The position numbers and the translations under genes were made by a program. Positions 53,218 to 63,625 of a DNA stretch of 64,000 nt are shown here, piece by piece (the stretch's first letter is position 1; each line of letters begins with the position of its first letter). The notes beneath the pieces were generated by a model, which did no database searches, was not told the DNA's origin, and saw only the letters and a list, made by a program, of their open reading frames with translations. Origin of the DNA: Panonychus citri (Eukaryota > Arthropoda > Arachnida > Trombidiformes > Tetranychidae); NCBI RefSeq assembly GCF_014898815.1, contig NW_026515477.1, positions 1,116,001 through 1,180,000 on the forward strand, in the 5' to 3' direction.

Positions 53218-55960
53218 CTGTGTAAATCGCTCAGCATGATTAAGATAATGATAAAGATGAAGATGATGATACCCTGAAGGCATTAAGTAAACTTTGAATC
53301 GTTTTTTTGTTCGGTATATAATCAACGAAATTAAAAATTCAATGTAGATTTATAAACATCGTTAGAAAAGTTCAAATTTATCTTTCTAATATTAAAGTTA
53401 AATTAGTTGTTTCGTTAAACAATTATGCTAATTGTTAATGATAATTATGACCACCATGAAATTAAAGATGAGATAATCAGAAAGTTAATAATAGATTCGA
53501 GAAGATGAAAACTTTTCTGAACAAAAATCGAACCTGAATAATTAATTGTCCTCAATCAAAATTGGTTAATAATACAAATTGTCAACAATCAATTCGTGAT
53601 CATTATAATAAATCATTTTGAAAAAGTTTTTGCCAATCAATAATAATAATAGATAAAAGTTAATTACATGATATTAATTGTATATTAAATGATCTTAATG
53701 ATTAAGTAGCAATCACAATGTTAATATCTCGTAGTAATAATAATAATGATTGAATCTAATAATTGAATTGATTTTTTCTTACCTGAGAATTGCAATCAAT
53801 TGATTATTTACCATTAGTTAATGACTTTGGATTAAATTATTGTCAGTTAACTTTGATCATACATTTAAAATGATTAACTAAATTATCAACTAATTACATT
53901 TACATTAATCGGTCGGCGACTTATCATTGTTAAATAGTTGGAAAAGTGATTTAGCTAATTGTTTAATAACATAAATTGAATTAAATTGTTTCACTTGAAT
54001 TAATTTGATGTTAGGATAAAAGTAATTTACTAATGAAGAAAATTAATTTCTCAGCTCTCATCACAATTGTAATTAAATTTTTCGCAACTATTTTCAAACT
54101 TTAATCAACAATTAACATTCACAACCGAAGATTAAACAATAATTAATTAGACAATTAACATTTTTAACACTTTAGCGTTTTAATCATAATTTAAAAGTTC
54201 TAGTTTGTTCATGATCATGATTAGAACTTTGAAAAAAAAATTCTTTTTCCATGAAAAAAGTTCAATCCAAAGTTTACTCGTTATAATAATTTTGTTATTA
54301 GTTAATTGTTTGAAGGAATCATTTGATTCAATCAACTGTAATGTTAACCATGTTTATATACCTTATGATTTACTCATTAATTGTCGTTCCAAATGATTAA
54401 ATCAATAAATGATAGGCTAGTGTGTAATTTTTTTAAATTGTCTCCATGATAATCATTAAATTGTTAGTCGTTTTTTTTAATTTCATCTTAATTTTTTTCT
54501 GTTTACCTCTCTTCTTATTGCTCAATTTTCAAGGATAATCAGACAATCAACTTAATCATTATCATTATCACATTGGCAATTAAACATTTCCCAATTGAAA
54601 TTAACTAATATTATCTATATATATATATACAATTACTGACCTTAAATGGTGCCAATCAGTGGTAACAATCAACTTAATTATCATTAACTTTTTACCTGAA
54701 ACAACAACAAAAAAATGTCACCAAAAAAAAAATTGAACCCAAAATAATAATCAAATTGTAACAATTATCAGTTATCACAATTTAAAAGTTTTCTCATTGA
54801 TACAAATTGTCACAAACTGGTTAAACTTTTTGATTATCATTCAATTGATTAACTTTATCTGAAGATGATACAATTATCTAAGTGTCATTGATTTAATTTC
54901 CTTGATTATTTATTAATATGATAACTTTTTCACCTACCGACTATTGACCTTGACCCTGAGGGCATTTCAAGAAGCATGAAAATGAATAAGAAAAAGATTC
55001 TAATCTTGAGACTTGAATTAGAACTTTTAATCATGATAATAATTCCGTTGATTCGGTTAAATGAATTGAGTGAATTGTTAATTCGTGAGGTAAATTTAAT
55101 CATTGATTAATTATAATCAATGTTTGATCATCATAAAGACTTAATTGTTTAAAAAATTTTCTTTCCCTTTACTGTTTTTACATTATAACAGATCGTCAAC
55201 AATTAAGTAACATAATATTAAATGTTACATTGATCAAATCAATCAATAGATTAAACCTTAATTGTTCAATTAAGTTAACAGAAGAAGAAAAAAAAAGAGA
55301 GACAAAGAAATCAAATTAATACTTAATTGTAAACAATCAAGTTAAATTGAATTTTGGACAAAAAAAATGTCAACTAAATCAATTATCATGTAATCAGTTT
55401 GTTTCCTCAAACTCAAGACGGAAATGGAAACCTAAAAGTATTAACAGAACAATTTATCAATCATAATAATCAAATTGATCAAAATGATTAATCAACACAA
55501 AAGGGAAATTAACTTTAATTAAACATCAATCGATACTTTAATGTGTAAGATGATTTTCTCAATGAAACAATTTACCTTAACTTTTAATTCACTATCAAGG
55601 TTATTTTGAGAAAGCTGAGAGCCAAAAATTAATCAGATTAACCAATAAATCTTGAGTAATAAGTGAAAATAAATTATCCTCATCCTTAATCATCATGATT
55701 ATCAGTATCTCCATCATCGCAATCAATCTGATATCATGATAATATTTTCAAGGTTCCTCTTCCGATGAACCAGAAAAAAAAAGTTGAACTTGTTATTATG
55801 CCAAAAAGAAAACGTCAAACGAACAAAAAAAAAGTTCAACTTCTCAATGAAATGAAACGATGAACGGAAATTGTTACAATTATATTAATCGAACACAATT
55901 TACCTGATGAACGAGTTAATTGCTTTTCCATCTTTGCGTTGTAATTGATTGTCCATTGAT
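53218..55960 (-). other. Candidate non-coding leader exons of BRSK
   Basis: Minus-strand exon-like blocks with both borders: 55614-55576 (CTCAG acceptor, GTAAAT donor), 54695-54641 (TTTCAG acceptor, GTCAGT donor) and 53273-53218 (CTTCAG acceptor, GTAAGA donor). Two more donors follow CAG at 55904 and 53783. The block ending at 55904 contains an ATG (start of MEKQLTRSS) that runs into a stop soon after splicing, as an upstream reading frame would. They are collinear with BRSK and may be alternative leaders. None has protein-level support. Confidence 0.35.
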
Positions 55961-56084
55961 TATCTTTTAAAAGTTTTTCGCTCTTAATTACGATTCAGAT
56001 TAGGAATCAGAACTTTGTCGTTAAGATGATCATTGAGATGACAGAAAATTGTGTAAACTTGTCAAGTGACTTTTAGACAAATCA

Positions 56085-56121
56085 GAGAGAGAGAGAGAGA
56101 GAGAGAACGAACGAACGAACG
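56085..56121. repeat. (GA)n followed by (ACGA)n
   Basis: A GA run of about 22 bases passes directly into about four ACGA units near the presumed BRSK/ESRP divergent promoter region. Confidence 0.85.
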
Positions 56122-56170
56122 AGAATGAGTGAGTTAGTGAGTGAGTGAGAGCGATAAATCTAATTGAGTT

Positions 56171-56181
56171 TAGATGGCGTT
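56171..56181 (+). promoter_or_regulatory. CTCF-like word TAGATGGCGTT
   Basis: Contains the exact TAGATGGCG nonamer, between BRSK and ESRP. Confidence 0.3.
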
Positions 56182-56369
56182 TAAATCTAAAATGGATTAG
56201 TAATTGTAATGATAATAAAACGAATTTAAATTAAAAATTTAATTTTTCTTCTCAGCGCAAACTCAATCAATAGATTGATCAGGATAACATATCATCAATT
56301 CAATTCTGATCATGATAATAAATGGAAAATAATGAATGATGATCGAGAATTGAAAGTAAAATTATCTTT

Positions 56370-56788
56370 TCTTTCTTTCTCTCTTTCTACCTGTTCTCTT
56401 CCAGCTTAACCTGTTCTCACTCGCCCACCTAAACACCTCACTTATTTTTCTTTCTTTTCTTCTTTCTAACTTAACCCCTGTTACCTGTTTTCGTCTCTCT
56501 CTCTCTTCATTTTCTTCTCATCATTATCATCATCATCTTCCTCCAAGTTACTCTCTCATTCATAGATTCAGTTTTGTTTAAAAAATTTTCTCTCTTCTCT
56601 TTCTTTTTTCCCCTTCTCTTCATCCTCTTTATCATCACTCTTCCCCTGGTCTCTCTCTCTCTCTCTCTCTTACAGATTATCCCAAGAAAGGGAATTTTTT
56701 TTCATCAGATGATATTTACACTCTTTCTACTTGTCTCTTTCTTCCCTGACTTTCTCTCTCTTCTACCTGTCTACTTACCTGTCTTATA

Positions 56789-56829
<41 letters not shown>

Positions 56830-56940
56830 CTTCTTTTCATCATCTTTTAAGTTTCTTTCTGTTTCTCTTTTACATTTAATTCTTTGCTTCTTTTTTTCTG
56901 TCTTTTTTTTGTTGTTTTGTTTTGTTTTCTGTTTATTGTA
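56370..56940 (+). promoter_or_regulatory. Long pyrimidine-rich tract with CAGGTA boxes upstream of ESRP
   Basis: Almost 600 bases dominated by C and T on the plus strand, including a TC microsatellite at 56792-56826. Embedded on the minus strand are four CAGGTA boxes (56387-56393, 56481-56487, 56763-56769, 56775-56781). It ends about 440 bases before the ESRP start codon. Confidence 0.45.
56792..56826. repeat. (TC)n microsatellite
   Basis: About 35 bases of TC within the pyrimidine-rich tract. Confidence 0.95.
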
Positions 56941-57383
56941 TTGGTCCATTGAAAATCTTCAACCAAATTGGATTCTAACAAGTAAAATCAAATAAACAAC
57001 AATCAACAAGTGAATCAACTCATAACCCACACCGGTGCCCACAACCATATTAATATTGTTTATCGATATTTGATTCCAATTTTGATTCAGTTCTAATATC
57101 AAACCAAATCAACTAATCATCCTAAATAATAATAATAATAATAATAAAGTGTCAGTGTCACAAAACTTTACCAACGAAACGATTTCTTTCATTTGAATGT
57201 ATCATCTAATTGTGATAAACAATAACAATCAAAAATTTCTAAATAATAACAAACTTCAAATCAACAACAATTTATTTTTTCATCAACATTTGTAACCATC
57301 AATCATAAAAAAAAGCCTCATCAAATTATCACCATAATCATCACACACAACAATTAAACTTGAATGAAATAATTAGAAACAAA
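56941..57383 (+). other. Probable 5' leader and proximal promoter of ESRP
   Basis: A CAA/AAC-rich stretch with an AAT run near 57128-57146, directly before the start codon. I could not place a TATA box or initiator. Confidence 0.45.
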
Positions 57384-57512
57384 ATGTCAACCAGTAAATA
57401 TCTTGTCGTTGTTTATGTTGTCACCGCAGGATTAGATGAAAATGACCTCGGGTCAGATGAAGATGAAATTGTTTTATTAACATGGCTCGTCATTGATGTA
57501 GCCAATTGTAAG
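57384..57512 (+). CDS. fus: ESRP/Fusilli RNA-binding splicing regulator, first coding exon (gene continues)
   Basis: 43 codons from the ATG to a perfect AAG/GTAAGT donor, phase 0. It begins MSTSKYLVVVYVVTAGLD and continues with LGSDEDEIVLLTWLVIDVAN. This matches the start of the ESRP/Fusilli N-terminal domain (YLVV-TAG-LGSDE-E-VLL-W-VVD), and the exon ends at the position expected for the family's first exon. ESRP proteins carry a DnaQ-like N-terminal fold followed by three RRMs and control epithelial alternative splicing; Fusilli is the fly homologue. The RRM exons are not in this window, so the gene either extends past 64000 or is interrupted. A possible second exon is listed at 59848. Confidence 0.85.
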
Positions 57513-58029
57513 GTAAGTTAATTGATGGTCAACAATTAGTGATCACTTTTACTGACAATCTTTTTCATTGAATGTCACCGAAAATCATAACATTGAATAG
57601 TCAATGGTAACTTTTTACTTTCTTCATTTGATTCCATGATTATAACGATAGTTAGTTTATTAATCATCGTTGACGATAAGTTGATGAGTCAAGTCAATAT
57701 TTGTCTTTCTCTTATTATATTTACCTTGATAATAATTTGTTGTTTATTAATTCATAATAGTTTTAAATGATAATAGTCACAGATTCAGGGAATCATTTTG
57801 ATTTATCGTCATCGAAAGTTTCGTTGTGACGTTTATCAAATGTTTAACTTTCGTAAATAGGAAAAAGTTGAGTAAAAGTAAATTTAGAATTAGAAACTTT
57901 TATTTTCTATTCTATTCCTTTGGTGAGAAAAGGTTGATAATATAAATTCGTAAATAATAGTAAAGGGAAAATTGATCGTTTTCTGATAAACAAAGAGAAA
58001 TTTTCTCTTTCTCTTCCTACCTTTTTCTT

Positions 58030-58030
<1 letters not shown>

Positions 58031-58060
<30 letters not shown>
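58031..58060. repeat. (TC)n microsatellite
   Basis: About 30 bases of TC, some 70 bases upstream of the GC-rich island. Confidence 0.95.
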
Positions 58061-58062
<2 letters not shown>

Positions 58063-58125
58063 ATCTTCCTTATCATCTTAGATTATTTCATCTTTTTCCT
58101 TATTTTTCGTTGGCTATAATTTGAT

Positions 58126-58183
58126 ACCAAACCCCTGAGCCCGTAGCGTGGAAAACGGCCTTAAACCCGCCCGATCAAGGGAA
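58126..58183. other. GC-rich island, possibly structured
   Basis: From 58132 to 58181, 32 of 50 bases are G or C, against an AT-rich background. CCCCTGA (58132-58138) can pair with TCAAGGG (58175-58181) with one mismatch, enclosing a CCGT/ACGG hairpin (58141-58144 with 58155-58158). It does not match any snRNA, 5S rRNA or tRNA I know. Confidence 0.4.
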
Positions 58184-59847
58184 AGAAGATAAAATTGAAG
58201 ATCTAGAAAAAAACAATTTCTACTTACATCAATTTCTTTTTTCATGTTTCCAATTCTCTTTCCTTGTTATACTTACATCATTGGAAAAAGTTCGGACCAT
58301 TACAAGTTCTACATGTATGAAAATGCTACAAAGACAGTAAATAGTATGATGATAAGTATGAAGAAGATGATAAAGAGAAATGAGCAAAAAAAAAGTTCTT
58401 CATATAATACATATATTTAGAGAGAGAGAGAGAGAATTGTTTCTGTGAGAAACTTGAATAATTTTCTTTTTTTTTCTTTGACCTCACCCGAAAACTGAAT
58501 GTGATAAACACTCGAAATGAAGAGATGGAAATAAAGATAATCCATTGATAGTCGATGTGAACAAGTCGAGAAGTGCAAGTTATGATTATCGACTAATTCA
58601 TGAAGAGATTCGTCTACACACACACTATCATCATTATCATCATTCTGATGAAAATGACTTGATATTATTATCGGATAGGGAAAAGAATAAGAAAAACAAA
58701 AACTATTCGATGATAAAAAAGTTCTGGGTAGAGTAAAACTGTTATGCATAAATGATTTTTGTGTGTGGGTTAACATTTACTCTCTTGAAAAAATACATTT
58801 GCAATTTTTTCTGATATCGTACAAATAAATAGTAAGAAAAAAGAGAGTAAAAAGAAAGAGAGGAAACATGCAAACAGTTGGCGGGAAAAACGAGTTTTTT
58901 AAAATTCTATCGATGAGAAAACTATTATATTTATCTCTATCTCTCTCTCTCTTTTCTCTCTCTCTCTCTCTTTCGTTTTCTCTCTCATTATGACTCTTTG
59001 TTGCTTCACAAATGAAAGGGAGCGAGAGATGATTCTGACAATCTCATCACCTCTTCTCGCTTGAGACACAATCAAAGATAAACATTAACCATTAACGATT
59101 TAATCTCCATGATCATGATTATCACCTAACCGGTATATTAGCACTTCCATGAAAAGCTGAATACAGTTTACATTGAATAAAGTGAAACTTTTTTTTCACA
59201 AGTCGTAAATTGTTACAATTTAAATACTTACGCATTAGTTAATATGAGATGAGTTGATTAACTGTCATCTCTACTTTAATCACCCTGAAAGCTTATCAAC
59301 AAATAATCACCAACAAGGTGATTCAATACCCTGAAGAGGAATCACATTAATAGAATCGATAAGAAATTTAAAAAAAAAATCGATAAATAAAAGACAATTA
59401 AACTTACTCATAGACGATATAATTAAATGAATAAAGATAATTATGATAATAGTGATTAGTGAGCCCAAGAAGACAATGATTAATTTATGGAATCAATTTT
59501 ATCCTTGAAGATTCAGAAAATTCAGCGATCGATATATAATATCAATTAAATTTCCGAATAACAAATATCATTATTTTAAGAACTTTCCAAGTTTTATTAA
59601 TATTATCACCACAGAGAGAAGATGATAATGATGATATCAATTTTGTTCGGAAAAGAGAAGAAAATTGAAAAAAAAATTCTCTTCGATTTTATCTTAAATT
59701 CTGATCTTGAAATGTTTTCTTTTGATTACTTGATGTTCTTGATTCTAATCATTCAGATCATTAACTGATTATATTTACACCATTAGGAACAATTTGGTTG
59801 TTTATTTTTTTTTCTTCTAATTTAATATTAGAAAAATTATCTTGCAG

Positions 59848-59937
59848 ATTGATAAAGAATCACAGAACTTTTTAGTTCACCCCTTTTCTTTTACCATGTT
59901 GGCTGAGTACTTCGAGAAAATCAAACAGATTCAATGA
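59848..59937 (+). other. Possible second ESRP exon with an early in-frame stop
   Basis: After an acceptor CTTGCAG, the phase-0 frame reads IDKESQNFLVHP and then 17 more codons before TGA at 59935. The LVHP and LAEYFEKIKQ portions sit where ESRP proteins have LVRP and a following acidic segment, so homology is plausible. I see no convincing GT donor before the stop: GTACTT at 59908 is the best and is weak. It may be a truncated isoform, a decoy exon or chance. Confidence 0.3.
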
Positions 59938-60153
59938 ACTTTTTTGTTCACCTTGATTATTGAATCTCAAGGATACTCAGAAAGGCCTCTCATCCACACG
60001 CTTATACTCAAACTATCATCATGTTCATCATGATGATGATAATAATATTTTGTTGATCAGAATCATGATTAAGATAACGATAGTTGATTATTATTTTCAA
60101 TTCAATTTTCTCATTTCAAACAATCATCTTAAATTCAAATGAACAATTTTTTC

Positions 60154-60203
<50 letters not shown>

Positions 60204-61826
60204 TTACATCAAATCAATCGTCTTAATAGACTCAGTATCTCAATCACAACAATTAAAAGCTTCATCAATGATTAAGTAAATTAAACTTGAACAATCAGTT
60301 TACAATTAAAAGGTAAACATATTAACAATATCATTTAATTATATCTCAACTTATCTTAATATTATCTGGATATAAATTTAGTGTTGTTGTTGTTGTTTTC
60401 GTGTCCTTGTTATTTGAATTTGAATTTTGTCTCAATTTTGTTTAAATGTCTTAATTGTTGTCAACAATTGATTCTTGACCTGGTAGTTTAAATTTTGTTG
60501 ATCATTGATCAATCAACCTAAACTATTTCATTTAATCTGTTGGATTATATTGATGTTTGTTTGTTATTTAATCAACAATCAATTTAGTTACACAAGTTCA
60601 CAAGGAGAAAGGAAAAAAATTTCAATTCAAGTTATTGATTGTTGTTGATTATTATTGATTGTGAATCGGTAAAGGTCAATGGTGATTGTCCCAATTGTGT
60701 CAACAAAAAGCAGATAATAGTTAGATCATCATCATCACCATCATCATCTCATTAATTGACATGAAGATGAAGACAAAAAAAACATGAAATAAATAAGTTA
60801 ATCCGATGATAAATCAATAAGAATTTTAAAAAATGATCGATTAAAACTTTTGATTGTCTTTCGATAACCAGGTAACATTGAATTCGTTGGAATCATTTTT
60901 TTACCAATAATCGATTGGACGACAATTAGAGTAAAATAACAATCAAAAGTTAATCGATCAGAAAAAAAGAGACAAAGACAATCATTAATTGCGACAATTT
61001 GTCGTCTCATTAAAAGTCAAAATTTTCCAAGATAATTAATAGTAAATCATAAATTAGTGATCAAGTTAATTTGCTTTTCTAAAAAATTGTTTGACAATTG
61101 AAAATACGAAGAAAAAAAATCATCATTATCACTTTATAAGGAGAAAAGGATGAAGATAATGATGATCATGATGATCACCTGAATATTGAATAATACACTC
61201 ATGGAATTGATGAACGAATGGAAATATCGATGAACCTTTTATTAACATGGATCACAATTAAGAGCTGAAGATAATTAAAAGCCCTTCAATTTACAAATAC
61301 AGAGAGAAAGGGATAATTATTGGAGAAAATGATTTAGTAAATTGTTTTCTTTTGATTGTGACAAAAAGTGAAAACAGTTGAATGGAAAGTTGTTTATGTA
61401 TCTCTTGGTGTTATTATTATCATAATCATATAATTAACAATGAAACAATCATTATAACTCATGGCTCTTGATTCTTGGTGTTACTCGAGGCACAACAACA
61501 TTTAAGTTAATTCACTAAACTTGTCAGACTTTAGTTACAATTATCTCACCATCAAATGATTATAATCATCATGGTAATCTCATGTTTCTCTGGTTATTCA
61601 TTTTTCTACTCATTTGATTAACTAATTTTCCCATTGATTATCTTTATATTTGTTTTCTTCTTCAATCATTTTCTTGTTCCAACTTTTCAATGGTCATTTT
61701 GTATTCCAATTGACAATTTTCATTCCAGTTTAAACTTGATTCATTCAATCAGTGTGCTAACTTTGATTTTAGATTAAAATTGATTGTGACCATGTTTCCT
61801 AATATAATAATAATAATGTCACACAA
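59938..61826. other. Non-coding region between ESRP and the minus-strand secreted protein gene
   Basis: It contains a TC tract (60158-60199), GTT runs near 60385, and CAATTA/AACAATCAA-rich sequence. No supported exon is present. The last part is the 3' flank of the minus-strand gene at 61827. Confidence 0.6.
60158..60199. repeat. (TC)n microsatellite
   Basis: About 42 bases of TC. Confidence 0.95.
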
Positions 61827-63435
61827 TTAACCAAATAGCAAAGCTTTTTTGAATATTTTCAATGCAAACGGAAGTGTTTTGACAAATCGAGGACCATAAC
61901 CAAAGGGATAACCTGTTGCTGGATAAATTGGGATACAATTTGTTTCAATTTGATGATGATGATGATGATGAGGATGAAGATGCTGATGATTTAATCCTAA
62001 TACTGTTTCAGAAGGAGTTGTTGAAGAGGCTGGTAAGGTTTCCTTTGAGATTGATGATCCATGAGGGATTAAAGATGATCCCAAACTTTTACCATGAATA
62101 TTTGGATAGACAAGTTTACAACATGAGTAGGCTATTGGTCCAAGTTTGGGATATCGTCGGATTGAGTGGTGATGATGAAAGAGATTAGGACGAACCGGAT
62201 GCTGGAAATGATAAGGTAAACGGGGATAATGATAATTGGTTAGTGGAGGATAAGGTAGATGATGATGAAGATGTTGAAGGTGTTGAAGATGATGATGATT
62301 TGGCTGATGAGGATTAGGAAGATAATTGTGATGAGGTGATGTTAACATTATCTGTTCATCGAAAATTGGATAATTATTTGGTAATATTGTCGATGGTTGA
62401 TCGATTGATGTTGGTGTTGATGATGATATTCCATTGGTCAGTTCTGATTTAAATTGTTCTTTTGTTTCTTTACTTCGTATTTTGGCCTCCGTTGACCCTG
62501 ATTTCGTGGGCTCAGCATTGTAAACATTTCGAGTGTAATACCAACGATTTGGATCTGGCATTCCGAACATTGATTCTTTGGTTAATTTACTTGAATCAAC
62601 TTTATTCTCACTATTGGTATTCTTATTATTCTTACTGTTATTATTATTTATTTTAATTTCTTTCGAATTTAAACTGACCAGTGCTTCACTTTTCGGTATC
62701 CCTGGTGTGGAAATTGTCGTATCTCTGGTCATCATTGAATCTTCCATGTTACCTTGACGATTCCGGAACCAATTGTTATCGTAATAAATTGTTCCATCAT
62801 TAATAATCTCTGGTTGATTGTTTAATTTTTCTCGCGAATCTGAATTTTTATTGGAAACATTAATTGTCGCCGTTGATTCAACTGTTGCTGGTTTCATCTG
62901 AAACAAGAAAACAATCAGCTGATTAACAAACAAAAAAAAGATGACTCTAAAATTTAATAATAATTGAAACAATTTACCTGTTTATTTGATGATTGGCTAT
63001 TCAAATATTGTATTGGATTTTTAAATCTATTGAAAATATCTTCAACAATTGCTGAATCATTAATCCGTTGGGATAAAGATGACCGATAATCCCAAGGTGA
63101 TTGGTCATCTAAATCAGTCTCCTTATTATTATCATAACCTTGATCAGTATAATTGTTACTGTTGTTGTCATTTAAATTGATTGTATCACTTTTACCTGAT
63201 TCAATTGGTTCTGAGCTTAAAGTGATTAAATCTTTGATAAAGGGACGAATTAATTTTTTAATTGCTTCATTATTATCACCAGTTAATTGTTGCTGTTGAT
63301 AATTTTCTTGGGAACGTAATTTTGATGATGATTTTACTCCAATTAAATCACTTGTAACATTAAACCAACGATTAGAGATTGATGATTTTGTCAATGTTAA
63401 ATTACGTGTAGGTAATGGTGATGATAATGATAACA

Positions 63436-63467
<32 letters not shown>

Positions 63468-63625
63468 GGTGATGATGATGATGATAATAATCCATCTTGA
63501 TTTGTTGCCACTAAATTACCTGGTAAGGTAATTAGATTCTGATCGGAGGGAAAACATAATATCACAATAATCAAAGAGTTAATTAACTGATAGTAAAATG
63601 ATGTTCTTAAAATAAGATTAACCAT
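61827..63625 (-). CDS. Secreted low-complexity Ser/Asn/His-rich protein of unknown function
   Basis: Two exons, 63625-62978 and 62897-61827, joined in phase 0 across an 80-base intron with a GTAAAT donor and a TTTCAG acceptor; 572 residues. The N-terminus is hydrophobic (YYQLINSLIIVILCF) and looks like a signal peptide. A serine run follows (about residues 48-72), then N-glycosylation-type NLT, NVT and NDS sites and a polar Asn-rich middle. A His/Pro/Tyr-rich segment (NHHHLQHLQHLHHHLPYPP, later six consecutive His) leads to the tail ATGYPFGYGPRFVKTLPFAL. There are few cysteines (SCCK and NCIP near the C-terminus). I recognise no family. The composition fits a secreted cuticle, silk-like or metal-binding matrix protein, but that is a guess. 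It could also start at an internal ATG, but the upstream frame carries the signal peptide. Confidence 0.7.

Larger units (their letters stand above)
57513..59847 (+). other. Probable ESRP intron 1
   Basis: AT-rich with TC and TA simple sequence. It contains a GC-rich island at 58126-58183 that stands out from everything around it. The minus-strand frames at 58326-58776 are translations of simple sequence. Confidence 0.6.

Noticed and set aside
58417..58776. Overlapping frames with His/Ser content near the ESRP intron
   Set aside because: Both strands read as frames only because of AT-rich repeats; no start context or splice evidence.
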